Shown here: piece by piece, positions 24,886-35,650 of the stretch | Layout of the letters: the number at the start of each line of letters is the position of its first letter | How positions within the stretch are numbered: the stretch's first letter is position 1 | Origin: Enoplolaimus lenunculus | Lineage: Eukaryota > Nematoda > Enoplea > Enoplida > Thoracostomopsidae | Direction of reading: 5' to 3' | Assembly: GCA_030248215.1 (NCBI GenBank) | Contig: JASANG010000507.1 | Span: forward strand, 1-64,000 | Length of the DNA: 64,000 bases | Position numbers and translations under genes: made by a program | Notes under the pieces: model-generated | Seen by the model: the letters and a program-made list of their open reading frames with translations, nothing else | Databases searched by the model: none | What the model was told of the DNA's origin: nothing

Positions 24886-25899
24886 ATCGATTCAAGAGAT
24901 GACCGAAAAAATTATTAAAACAAGCACAGATTTATAAAGAGTCTCTATCATTCACATATTCGCAAAATATAAGCTTTACTAATGTTATTCGTTGCAAAAA
25001 TTTGGAGAAGATTTGTATGTTTTATATAATAAAATGTTAAACTTTAAGGGACCACCACTTTGAATGAAAAGCTTTGCAGCCATAAGGTTCTAGCTCGTAA
25101 ATAAACAGTTTTCGACAACTTGAGGTTACGTCTACGTTTTCAAAAACGCGCCTTGGCAAAAAATACACATAAAAACTAGCTATGTTACTAATTTGTAATC
25201 ATATATAAGCTAATGTTTTTTCGTAATTGTCCACTTAACATGTTTCGCATATATACGTACTAAACAATAGTATTTTCGTTAAATAAATAGCTTAACGTAT
25301 ATGGTTGAGATAACTTATGTAGCACATAAAAAATTAGATTGTTACAATCTACGATTCTGTAGAACACCTTGCGACAAGATTTGAATCCAAATACGAAGGC
25401 GAAACTTTGCGCTTCCGATTCTTATGAAAACGTTGACGTTTAATGCTTCGACAATTTTTTCTTTAAATATAGCGCATGAACACCGGTTGCCATGATCTTG
25501 AATGACATACGTTTGTATATAAATACCACCAAAACAGAATAGTAGAAATAATAGACTTTTGATAGAAACATAAGAGAGACGTGAACACTTTTGGAAGAAA
25601 CATATAATAGTGACACTACCGTGTCCCTATGATACGTTTTGCGTAGCACAAAATTCTACGAAAAAATAGTTGAAAAATTTTCCAAAACGACCTCCTAAGT
25701 TTCCATGCTTTCGTTGACAATTTCAAACGCGACTGGCAGGTTTGTATCTGCACTAAAATTAGGCGTGGCATTTTTGTTTGATATAAATCACTGAATATCG
25801 ACCATTTAGAAAAATATTTACATCTTCGAAGCGAAACGGGTTCACCGGAATATATTTCGGTGTAGTAAAACAGAACGAGTTCACCCTGGAAGATTTATC
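24886..25899. other. No gene supported
   Basis: AT-rich flank of the 16-kb element. Only short ORFs, none with a recognisable motif. A minus-strand ORF of 63 codons (25759-25950) runs into the next MITE and is probably spurious. Confidence 0.5.
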
Positions 25900-26190
25900 A
25901 GCCCATGTTACCGTAAGGGGCGCGTCCAGGTTTCTGGTGGGTCCATACAAGTGTAGGATTAGATTCTATGTTACATTTTTTTGCAACGCTTAGGCTTAGG
26001 CTTAGGCTTAGGAATACGTTTTTGTAACGTTTAGGCTTAGGCTTAGGCTTATGCTTAGGAATACGTTTTTGCCACGCTTAGGCTTAGGCTTAGGCTTAGG
26101 CTTAGGAATACGTTTTTGTAACGCTTAGGTTTAAGCTTAGGCTTAGGAATATGCTTAATCTATTGTTACGCGCATTAAAGTACATTGGTC
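25900..26190. mobile_element. hAT-like MITE, family 1, with long TTAGGC array
   Basis: The ends AGCCCATGTTACCGTAAGGGGCG and ...TTACGCGCATTAAAGTACATTGGTC are flanked by gatttatc (25892-25899) and gatatatc (26191-26198), a 7-of-8 match. The core (25985-26155) is several ~55-bp blocks, each made of three to five TTAGGC units followed by gaatacgttttt. Internal sequence is shared, in reverse, with the copy at 28125-28306. Confidence 0.8.
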
Positions 26191-26767
26191 GATATATCTG
26201 TGTAGTAGTAACAATTGGTTTTAGATTTTGCGTGCAAGCGGCAGACCCTATCATCCTCCGTGTTTCAAATGTGTGGCGTGCAAAAACGTTTTGGACGGTG
26301 TTCCATTCACTGTTGACGAACAAAACAATATTCACTGCGTACCGTGTTATCATGAGTAGGGTCATTTTAATACAATTAATTGAGTTGAATTTACCCAGTT
26401 GAAATGTTTTGAACGGCGAGTTGAAACGTATATAAAAGCCATTTTAGTACAAAATTATTCGAAATTGATAAATATGAATGTGAGTTACGCTTGCAAAAAC
26501 TATCATTTATACAAACATTTAACTGTTATTTTTATATTCACAGTAGCTTTTGTTTTCAAACTCGCAATGTGTACCGCGTTTATAGTTTCAGCAAGAGTGG
26601 GTAGGCTTTTGGCCAACGTAGCAATTGAGTACGCTCTCTGTAGGCAAGAATGTACCAGCACGCACTGCGTTTTAGATTACATCCTTTGGCATCAGTTCGT
26701 AAACAGCCAAATTCCAACGGTAGTAAAAGTGCTTCGCTTTTATTAAAGTTAAGATGTTTAGAAACTT
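26191..26767. other. No gene supported
   Basis: A 115-codon ORF (26399-26746) with hydrophobic stretches is present, but it has no recognisable motif, runs into the adjacent MITE and lacks supporting context. Confidence 0.4.
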
Positions 26768-26970
26768 GCTCTCTCCGAAATAGGCTCTACGGGACTACAC
26801 AAACTGAGTCAAATTCGACTGCGCCAGAATCAAATTCGACTCCGCCAGAGTCAAACGTACAACTCAGTGAGTCGAATTTGACTCTGGCGGAGTCGAATTT
26901 GCGCCAGTTTTTATGATCCCGTAGAGCATATTTCGAAGAGACTCAATTTGACTCACCAATTTTTGCAGTG
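26768..26970. mobile_element. Tc1/mariner-like MITE, left end truncated
   Basis: Shares the palindromic interior (...tccgaaataggc..., repeated TCAAATTCGACT motifs) and the right end ...actcaccaatttttgcagtg with the fuller copies at 38408, 40203 and 45433. The outer part of the left inverted repeat is missing. Confidence 0.7.
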
Positions 26971-27086
26971 TAGTTGCATACTTTGTCGGAGATTGGATCT
27001 TCAGCACTTGAGTTTAGTAGTTAGCCAACTGTGACTAAAAGTTTTAGATGTTAAGGCTAAAGGTTAATAATTGCTTGTGCTTGCAG

Positions 27087-27898
27087 GAAGTACGCTCCCC
27101 GTTGCGCCCGGTGCAGTAAAGCCATTATCCCAGAAGAAGGAAAAGAAGAATCGATGCGTGTCGTTGCGATGAATAAAAGTTTCCATGTCGCTTGCTACGC
27201 ATGTGAAGTATGTGGTCGAGTAATCGGGGCGTTTGACTTGGTTCCACTGACGTTTAGCGAAAATAAAATTTGATTTATACCTTTTAAAGAAGTCTCCGCT
27301 ACTTTAGCCGTCCTTCAGGGTACGCCCCTAGTGCCTATATCAACCACTTCCGAGTATTCCCACATAGCATCGGTCGCATCTAAAATTTGTGAAATAATTT
27401 TAACCGTTCAAATTGGACGTTTGATTGAAACTTTTTTAAAAATCCTGTAATGTGGCGTTCAAATTAAAACATTCGTCCGGACCCGAAAATGTGTCATAAT
27501 TCAGGAACCACTCGTCAATTCCCCATCTGAACGAAAATTTACACATTCACATATTACTTAATAGCTTGGTAGCAAATAGCGGTAATCTTCAAAGACGGAT
27601 ACGATAATGCGGCAGCAGTGCCAAATAACAAACCTGTTCGAACCTAAAGTATAACTAAGACCTAAACTCAAAACAATATTTTCCTCAGATTAACTAAACG
27701 TACGTTCGACGCCGCTAAACTGTCATTCCGTTATAAATTTCTCAAACCGTTAGCGTTTATTGCGTTGTTGTATTGTTTCAGGAGTGCGGTCTGGCTCTCA
27801 GTTCTAAAATAGAAGGACACGGCTGCTATCCATTGGACGACCATTTACTTTGCAAAGATTGTAATATTAAGCGTGCAACTGCAGCAACTGCTCAGTAG
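27087..27898 (+). CDS. Zyxin/LPP-like protein, C-terminal LIM domain (two exons)
   Basis: Exon 27087-27207 (acceptor ...gcttgcag, donor GTATGT) joins exon 27782-27898 (acceptor ...tgtttcag, stop TAG) to give one complete LIM domain. It starts [13 protein letters not shown], continues [13 protein letters not shown] and FHVACYAC then EECGLAL, and ends [18 protein letters not shown] with a short tail. All eight zinc ligands are present ([18 protein letters not shown]). The YAP start, the long insert between the second Cys and the His, and the GCYPLD...LC..C ending match LIM3 of zyxin, LPP, TRIP6 and Ajuba relatives, which are scaffold proteins of focal adhesions and junctions that link to actin. 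The first exon begins in mid-codon, so upstream exons are required. I found no LIM1 or LIM2 exon in the 27 kb to the left. It is therefore either the 3' end of a gene with a giant intron invaded by the 16-kb element, or an orphaned fragment. Confidence 0.85.
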
Positions 27899-28124
27899 AA
27901 TTGAGGAAAATTGCACAAAACTGTGACGCACGAGTTCATTTGGTATACCTTAACGACGAGTTATCAAACGCTTTCTCTCATAAACAATTGATTCAACAAT
28001 TTTCTCAATGTTTCACAACTCGACAACTACAGTGTTGCGGACAGTAACATTTTTGCGAAACGTCGCGATATTGTGGTGCTTTTAAAACGCCTCATTTACA
28101 CGTGCAAGTTATGTTCGAAAACGA
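27899..28124. other. Probable 3' untranslated sequence of the LIM gene
   Basis: Directly follows the LIM stop codon. No AATAAA lies within it; the first clear one is near 28575, beyond a MITE. Confidence 0.4.
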
Positions 28125-28306
28125 GGCCAATGTTATAGGGGCGTAACAGTAGATTAAGCGTATTCCTAAGCCTCAAGCCTAAGCCTAAGCGTTGCAAAAA
28201 TGTGTTCCTAAGCCTAAGCCTAAGCGAAAAAATGTAATCTAGAATCTAAACCTTCTCTTTTATAGACCCACCAGCAATCTGGACGCCGCTTAAAGTAACA
28301 TTGGCC
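28125..28306. mobile_element. hAT-like MITE, family 1 (TTAGGC core)
   Basis: The ends GGCCAATGTTATAGGGGCGTAAC and ...AAAGTAACATTGGCC are inverted copies. The core has CCTAAGCCTAAG runs. The flanks (gaaaacga, taaaactg) share only aaaac, so the duplication is decayed. Confidence 0.75.
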
Positions 28307-29707
28307 TAAAACTGTTCCACAAAACTTGTAGTTGAAAATTGCAGCTGCAAGTAATATAGTTTGTAGTGCATGCTGCAAAAAAACTTGCACGTTTGAATAG
28401 GGCTTTGACGGTGATTTAGTTTAGCAGTATTTATTCAGTGTAATGAAGTGAGTGTTTTTTGTTTAATTGCGGCGACCGCACGGAATCTCACTAACCTGTT
28501 TATATCTTGAGATTTGAATTTTTTACCGTTCTGATACTGCATTTTGTTAAAATGAACAACTGTAGATTGCTGAAATAAAAGCTATGGAATTTTTAGATAC
28601 AACCAACCACTTTATCGCTATTGGCGATTTTTGATGATAACGTTGGCTACAAATTTATAATAATTTACGGCGTATATTAGAAATAAAATCATTTTTTTTC
28701 GAGAAATGTTTCGTATTTTGCATTTTTGAAATTTAGTATTTAACTAAGGCGGTCTTCGATGCTGTGCAGACCTGTAATGGTAATGTGCTGCCTATTTTTT
28801 CATTTCTTGCTGTTAATGACAATGAACTTGTGAGCGTAAACCTTGATTTTATTTTCTATTGAAATACATTATTAACTTTGATCGTACAATGGAATACTAA
28901 CTCGAAAAATTCACTCAGACAAAGATTGAATTTTTTCCGGTCATAATTTTTTTCCGCAAAAAAACAACCCTGAATTGACAGGTACGTAAGAAATGGTATC
29001 AGGCCGCTACTTTCATCTGTGGCATTTACAAATGTTACAACGCCAATTTCATAGTTCCTTCATGAAAACAAAAAGAATCATTGAAGTAATAAATTGAAAC
29101 GAACGTTGAATGTAAGTTTAGTTTTCAATTGAAACTCAAGTTCGAAATGAACAACTTTTTTGCACTGGTGCAATGAACTTTTGAACTGTGTTGTTCTGAA
29201 AATGTCGAGACTCAAAAAACAAAACCGCTAAACACTGGACGATCAAAGAGGCCGCCGACGCCGTGATTTTTCTAACAGGGTTTAAGAAGAAAACTTTAGA
29301 TGAAGATTTAGTACTATAAATTCGCGTTTAGCTTCTCGCTTGCTAAACAGTTTTTTCACTATTCTATCTCGTGTACCACCCTGGTAAATAAATTTCTTTG
29401 GGATCCGCTACGGCCGCTGAACCTTGTAAACTCCGGGCATTGGTGGCACATTTGGGCTTTTGACATAAAATGTATTGCAAATCATTGTTTAACTGTGTAG
29501 CGATTGCTGGTTAGAACTATAGTCACTGTTTGTTAATTGCTTTTTTTGTACATTTTGTATTGTTTATCATGATTAAGAATCCGTCTAAATTTAGCTAATA
29601 TTCAAAGTAGGCTGTCAGTAGAGGCGTTGAACCGAAATGCACTATATGGTGACAGCGCGTCATCTTCAAAGTATATTTCTACTCTATACATTTACATATA
29701 GAAAAAT
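28307..29707. other. No gene seen
   Basis: AT-rich spacer with no ORF or repeat that I can support, apart from a polyadenylation-like AATAAA near 28575. Confidence 0.5.
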
Positions 29708-29885
29708 GGCCAATGTAATGAACAGGGTCGGAACAGTATTATAAGCATATTTCTAAGCCTAATCCTAAGCCTAAGCGTAAAAATGAGCATATTCCTAAGC
29801 CAAGCAAAAAATTTAGTCTAAAGCTTAAGCGTACTCTTTTCTAGTCCCACAGAAAAATGTTCCGCCCTGATCTTTTACATGGGCC
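29708..29885. mobile_element. hAT-like MITE, family 1 (TTAGGC core)
   Basis: Begins GGCCAATGTAATGAACAGGGTCGGAAC and ends ...TTCCGCCCTGATCTTTTACATGGGCC, with CCTAAG repeats between. The flanking duplication is weak (agaaaaat, agaaagcc). Confidence 0.75.
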
Positions 29886-31110
29886 AGAAAGCCCTTTGGG
29901 TATAAGCTTCACCGTTTGCTCATACCTGGCTGCCCTTTTGCATCTGGTGTTCTTTTGCGATTTAGGTTGTTGCTTTTGGTTTCCAGCGACATTTCCTTTT
30001 ATTTAAATTGACACCTGATTTCAAGTGTTATCTATTGTAAAATGATTAGCTATTCATAGTGTTGTACGCTTCAAATACAGATACTAAGTTTGATGATGAA
30101 TGATCTCGATAATAATCAGGGGCGTTGCCAAGAATATATTTCGGAAGGTATAATTTCGAAAATAATATTGTTTGACTTTAAGAACTCTATAGTTATTCTA
30201 GATCCTGTTGGAAATCTTATTTTTCTTTTCTCTGTATAAATGTCGGGACAGGATATTTATATCCCGTTTATTCCGTTGTTTATTATTCGGGGTAAAAGTT
30301 ACGTTCGTCGTACTAGTCGCAATAGAAACGTAGTTTTTAACACTACGAATTATTAGGTGTAGAAGCAACAATAAACACATATAATAACGTTCACGAAAGT
30401 ATGCATAGACACTTGAAGTAAAGGAATTAGGCAAACAAAAATATGTTACATAAATAAAACCCTATTCACATGTGCACGTTTTTGCTGCGAGAACATACAG
30501 CTGCAAATTGCACGCAGAACTTACATTTTTTCATAGCTATGATTTTTAATAAATTATTAGCAGTTGCAAATTTTTCGGACGGTGATTTTGGACAAAACTT
30601 GCAAGTCCAAGTTGCAGCTGCAAGGTCTCGAACAAAAGCTTGCTCATGTGAATAGAGTTTGATGAATTATAAATTTTATCACTTATTTTACTCTAACCAA
30701 TGAGTAAGCAATGTATGAGATGTTCGATTTATGAGCAAGAGCACTCTTCTTCTTACTCGAAATACTTTATGTACATAATTGTTATGGTTCAAAATGTTTC
30801 ATTAGTCGCATTGTCCATTACTTGAAATTGACATTTACCGTTTGTATTTCATGCCCATACCGCAGCATTAACTGCGCACTCCTGTAGCAACTTTGAAAAA
30901 ATCTTAAAGCTGCTAGCCTTTATCTTAATCTCTGGCCAATAGTAAGTTGGTCACAAATGGTTACTAGGTAGATTGAACACCAAACCAGATACAGAGTGCT
31001 TCCCATCAACGACCAAGAATTGGTATTGGTTCAAACGCGTAGACAAAGACAATGTCATTGATTTTAATATTGTCATTTATTGTTATCTTTTATATGATTT
31101 TTTAAACTTT
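29886..31110. other. No gene seen
   Basis: Short ORFs at 30198-30434 (-) and 30470-30655 (+) have no motif or context and are not called. Confidence 0.5.
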
Positions 31111-31321
31111 GGCACATGTAACGATCAGGGGCGGAACGTTTTTCTGTGGGACTAGAATAGAGTATAAGCTTAAGCTTTAAATTAATTTTTTTGCTTAGGC
31201 TTAGTCTTTGGCTTAGGCTGAGACTTAGGAATAAACTCATTCCTACGCTTAGGCTTAGGCTTAGGCTTAGGCTTAGGAATATGCTTATAATACTGTTCCG
31301 CCCCTGTTCTTAACATTTGCC
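31111..31321. mobile_element. hAT-like MITE, family 1, exact target duplication
   Basis: Ends GGCACATGTAACGATCAGGGGCGG and ...CCGCCCCTGTTCTTAACATTTGCC. The exact 8-bp duplication taaacttt lies at 31103-31110 and 31322-31329. The core holds five or more consecutive TTAGGC-type units. Confidence 0.9.
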
Positions 31322-31544
31322 TAAACTTTGGCTATCGTAAGCGTCTGCAGATATGTGCAAGGGTGTGCCACTGCATATCACTCACTCTTGGGTTTCTGAA
31401 TAAATTTTGTATAGGTAGGCATATACTGTTAAAGAACAATTAGGCAGGTACAGCAGTTTAGTTAATCCTCTGGTCCGCAGTTGCACACCGGTGCTAAATA
31501 TTCTGTCGACGCCAAATGTTGGCATAATTATCTATGGTCAGGTG

Positions 31545-31753
31545 GGCCCATGCATAGAACAGTGCCGGATCGTTTTTTGGATGGGCTACAATACAGTAAG
31601 TTTAAGCTTTAGACTAATTTTTTTGCTTAAGCTTAGGCTTAGGCTTAGGCTTAAGAATAGGCTCATCCTTACACTTAGGCTCAGGCTTAGGCTTAGGCTT
31701 AGGCTTAGGAATATGCTTATACTACTGTTCCGGTCCTGTTGTATACATGGGCC
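31545..31753. mobile_element. hAT-like MITE, family 1, exact target duplication
   Basis: Starts GGCCCATGCATAGAACAG and ends ...CTGTTGTATACATGGGCC. The exact 8-bp duplication gtcaggtg lies at 31537-31544 and 31754-31761. TTAGGC runs occupy the centre. Confidence 0.92.
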
Positions 31754-31761
31754 GTCAGGTG

Positions 31762-32326
31762 TATGGGTTTTTTCATTGTTGTATCGAATATACGATGACA
31801 TGAGACGTTTCTTTATAGTTTAACAACTATATTTTACCCTGACTCCGCAAAAATGTAAAGCTTAATACAGTCATTCGTAGGTCAACACAGCATATATTTA
31901 CAATGAGACAAGAAGAATGGCCTAAAATTAAAGTTGTACTTAAAACATTAATAGAAACCGACTTGTAGTTTGAATGATAGACGATAATTGTTTTACTGGT
32001 TAACCGGTATAAAAGAACCAAACAAGGTGTGATATAAATTTCGGTTTGTTTATAGTTGAATAACTCCAATCCTGTCGTAGTATATACACTTGAATTGGTT
32101 AGCGAATTAGCGTTCAAATGATCGCTTGAAATTGAGATTGGTAAGTATAATGATTATACGTAGAATGATAATATATTGCCGGCTATCAATAAATATTAGC
32201 TGGTATCAGTTGTTTTATTAATTCCATTGCTAAATCATTTTCTAGCTAACTCCATATTACAAATAGGGATCTACTAACGCTTGTAGTCATAGAAGCCAAT
32301 ATCGCGGGCCTTAGTTTCAACTTATT
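31762..32326. other. No gene seen
   Basis: AT-rich spacer before a minisatellite. The minus-strand ORF at 31827-32117 is unsupported. Confidence 0.5.
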
Positions 32327-32605
32327 GATCCGACCATAAATTTGGTCCGACCATAAATTTGATCCGACCATAAATTTGATTGGACCAAAAATTCGGTCCG
32401 ACCATAAATTTGATTGGACCAAAAATTCGGTCCGACCATAAATTTGATAGGACCAAAAATTTGGTCCGACCATAAATTTGATCCGACCAAAAATTTGGTC
32501 CGACCATAAATTTGATCCGGCCAAAAATTTGGTCCGATCATAAATTTGATCCGACCAAAAATTTGGTCCGACCATAAATTTGATCCGACCCAAAATTTGG
32601 AGAAA
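32327..32605. repeat. Minisatellite of ~18-bp units
   Basis: About 15 units of (g/t)atccgaccataaattt, alternating with a variant unit ccaaaaatttggtccgac. It forms a higher-order period of about 36 bp. All three minus-strand frames stay open through it only because of this period. Confidence 0.9.
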
Positions 32606-32780
32606 TGAAAAATGGTCGTGCCCTCAAAGCATACGGGCCTCCCGAAACTTTTGGCACCATTAATCATGGTTAACTGGCATTCACATTTATATTACGTTAG
32701 TGTCAAATATGTATTCGAAATTAATCATTTTATAACCCGATGTTTTGCTGATGGTTTCTTAGTTATTTTTTAATTTATTT

Positions 32781-32969
32781 GGCCCATGTAAAGATCAGTG
32801 GCGGAACGATTTTCCGTGGGACTACCATAGAGTCAGCTTAAGCTTTAGACTATTTTTTTGATTGGCTTAACCTTACGAATATGCTCAGTCTTACGCTTAG
32901 GCTTCGGCTTAGGCTTAGGCTTACGAATATGCTTATAATACTGTTCCGCCCCGATTGTTTACATTGTCC
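32781..32969. mobile_element. hAT-like MITE, family 1, exact target duplication
   Basis: Starts GGCCCATGTAAAGATCAGTGGCGG and ends ...CCGATTGTTTACATTGTCC. The exact duplication atttattt lies at 32773-32780 and 32970-32977. TTAGGC-type core. Confidence 0.9.
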
Positions 32970-33207
32970 ATTTATTTGAATAGAAATATGGGTCACTGTT
33001 TGCTTTAATATTACTGCGCTTTCAATGTACGATTAAACGTTTTTATAACAATTCGTGCAATCTTGTGGTATCGTAAAACAGTGTTTGCATCTTATGGAAA
33101 TTGCCGAAACGATTTTTACGGCCTTAATAATTGAGATTATTTTGCACGCTTGAGTTGAGTGACTTCGTGTCTTGTATAATATATATCGGCTCGGGTACAT
33201 CTCTACA

Positions 33208-33450
33208 TTTACTCTGTGATTTATGGCTGGACCCATGCTTAGGACATGCAGTACCTATGCCTATAAGCATAAGCTTCAAGCTAAGGCTTTTACTTTGTGA
33301 TTTATGGCTGGGCCTATGCTTAGGACATGGAGTGCCTATGCCAAAGCATAAGCTTCAAGCTAAGGCATTTACGCTGTGATTTATGCCTGAGCCTATGCTT
33401 AGGACATGGAGCGCCTATGCCTAAGCATAGGTTTTCAGCTAAGGCTGTGC
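33208..33450. repeat. Three-copy ~80-bp tandem repeat
   Basis: The motif gtgatttatg recurs at about 33216, 33297 and 33376, each time followed by a ctatgcttaggacatg segment and then aagcataagcttcaagctaagg. The words TTAGG and CCTAAG suggest it grew from a family 1 MITE core. Confidence 0.8.
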
Positions 33451-34040
33451 CGAAGCCTTTGGCTAAGTCTAAATTTAAGCCTTAGGCCTTAATTTAATCT
33501 ACAGTGTGAAAGAAAGAATTACAAGTGCTATTCAGACATGTGATCCGTTACTGTTTTCGTTATATAGAAATAGCGGAAATTGTGTTATTTGTACGTTGAA
33601 AATTGTAGTCATAAATCAAGTGTATATCTCCGCAATTTTTCATTGCAGATATACTGCAATTGTTTGAAATCAAATAAAAATTACGAAATTCATCCAAAAT
33701 CTTAAAAATTTCGATACATCCGCTATTTTTGTTTAAAATTTTTGAAAATCAGGTGACTATTTGCACGCCTCGATTTTGTTGGCTTTAACATCTTTGAAAC
33801 TTCTATGTTTCAATATCTGTTTGCCGTTTTCGTTTTCGTTATTTTCATCACCACCTGTTTCCGTTATTTTTATTATCCGGTTACACCCTGCTTTCAGTAA
33901 TCATTGACAATATGCGTTTCTTCCACCAATTTTGCACGTACATACAGCAAAGGTATCTACTTCATAAAAAACTAAAAACAAAATATTGTTTCCGCTATAT
34001 GTAGATTGAATACCGGATAATTTGCGGCATTTGAAGGTTC
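33451..34040. other. No gene seen
   Basis: Contains a possible right end of a hAT family 2 element (ccggttacaccctg near 33880), but no matching left end was found. Confidence 0.4.
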
Positions 34041-34219
34041 GGCCCAAGATAGACCAGAAGCGGCAGAAGCGGGTCGTTTTTCCGCGGACTGCAATAGAAT
34101 AAGCGTAAGCTTTGGTCTTTCTTTAGGCCTAAGCTTAGGCTTTAGGTTTAGGCTTAGGTTTAGGATTACGCTTAGGAATATTTTTATACTACATTAAGGC
34201 GATGTTCTGTGCATTGGCC
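34041..34219. mobile_element. hAT-like MITE, family 1
   Basis: Starts GGCCCAAGATAGACCAGAAGCGG and ends ...GATGTTCTGTGCATTGGCC. The flanks gaaggttc (34033-34040) and gaacgttc (34220-34227) match at 7 of 8 positions. Confidence 0.8.
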
Positions 34220-34804
34220 GAACGTTCAAACATTTTAAAATACCGTTTAAAACTGTTTTTGAGCGTGTAACGAATTGCAACTGGAATAAAAAATACCGAA
34301 AATCAAACCGGACAATTAAAATAAAGACGAATTTGATTTCGAAATCGGACCCGCATACTGAAAAGAAGCTACAACAGTAAAATAAATTTCAAATGCAATT
34401 TTACTTAAAAACAACCACGCCACATTTTTTAGCAATTTGTCATCACACACATCGTTTTAGCGTCTCTGTCTTCAAGTTTCAAACTGTTACTAAACTTTGT
34501 GCGAAGTCCTAAAATTTCAGTCGCGTAATTCGTCAAAGCTCAACTTTAGACTCTCAGGCAAAAAAACTATATACCTATTAACCAAAAGAGAAAACCAAAG
34601 AATCCTATTGAAATACCGGATTAAATTCTGGAAGCGGATACTGAAAAATATCGTAATTTTTTTAGCCATACAAGAATTCCATTTGAACCCTGTACCCTAC
34701 CCCCCTTGGCTACGGGTCCGCGTAGGACTATAAAGACAGTGGATATTTGTCCAATTTTTTCAGGGTTTTTTAAAAACCGCCAAACCTATTAACACAAGTA
34801 TTTC
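34220..34804. other. No gene seen
   Basis: A 78-codon ORF at 34497-34733 is unsupported. Confidence 0.5.
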
Positions 34805-35093
34805 TGCAGGAACAGTATATAAGCATATTCCAAAGCCTAAGCCTAAGCCTAAGCCTAAGTCTAAGTCAAGCAAAAAATCAGTCTAAAGCTTGAGCTTACT
34901 CTATTCCAGTCCCACAGAAAACGTTCCGCCCCTTATCTTTACATGGGCCATAAGCTTTATACTAATTTTCTTGCTTAACCTTAAATCTCATTCTTACGCT
35001 TAGGCTTAGGCTTAAGCTTTAGGCTTAGGCTTAAGTTTAGGCTTAAGAATATGCTTATATTACTGTTACGGCCCTATGCTACACAATGGCCGT
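34805..35093. mobile_element. Two abutting, truncated family 1 MITE copies
   Basis: The first half (34805-34952) has a family 1 core and right end (...CCTTATCTTTACATGGGCC) but no left end. The second (34946-35093) has the interior ataagctttatactaa, TTAGGC runs and a right end ...ATGCTACACAATGGCC. The two share one boundary, so one probably inserted at the end of the other or recombined with it. Confidence 0.6.
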
Positions 35094-35439
35094 TATAAAA
35101 CTGTGAAGAACGTTTCTGTATTGATAGCGTTTGTTTTTTTTCATTGGTTGAAGGTTTTATTCAAACTACACCACATCTGCTAAGCGTTTTTATTCAATTA
35201 TCACACCTCAAGTTAAGTTGAATGATATTTGATATGATGAACAAACAAACCTATAGTATTCTAAAACGTAAACCATTTTGGCATTGGCATAGACCGCTTT
35301 TAACTGGTAATAGAACAACAATTTTGCCTAAAACCATAGGTACTTCGACTGCGAAGCAGTAGTATTTCAGCTTTAGTTGTTTTGACAACAACGGAACGAA
35401 CAACCTTGGTTCGGTTTTTTTGCCAATGTTACTTTGGGT

Positions 35440-35650
35440 GGCGTAACAGTAGTGATATAACCATATTCCTAAGCCTGAGCCTGAGCATAGGTGAAAGCCT
35501 AAAGTTGGAAGCGTGTGGGAAAAAGCCGCCCTGCTTTACCCCGTCTGGAGTGGTTTTGGCCCGTGCTGCCCCACGATCAAAATTTTTAGTCCCGTTTAGA
35601 AATTTTAAGGAACCGCTGAACCGATTTTGACACACGTTTTTGTTTGACAG
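35440..35650. repeat. Family 1 MITE fragment and LINE/SINE-type tail motif
   Basis: 35440-35500 repeats the gcgtaacagtag...cctaagcctgagcc start of family 1 elements and is then cut off. At 35611-35630 aaccgctgaaccgattttga is the reverse complement, with one mismatch, of a motif at 62216-62235, a type of sequence seen at the ends of several invertebrate retroposons. Confidence 0.45.

Noticed and set aside
25985-26155. TTAGGC array as an interstitial telomere
   Set aside because: It lies inside a bounded element with inverted ends and a near-exact 8-bp target duplication, so it is a transposon core and not a chromosome-fusion scar.
31586-31823. ORFs of Leu/Ser/Arg repeats on both strands
   Set aside because: Produced by the TTAGGC/CCTAAG hexamer array inside a MITE.
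32246-32667. Overlapping minus-strand ORFs with FWSDQIYGRTK-type repeats
   Set aside because: They are the translation of the 18-bp minisatellite in all three frames of one strand; no start, splice or promoter context.
34497-34733. 78-codon ORF
   Set aside because: No motif, conserved context or gene-like composition.
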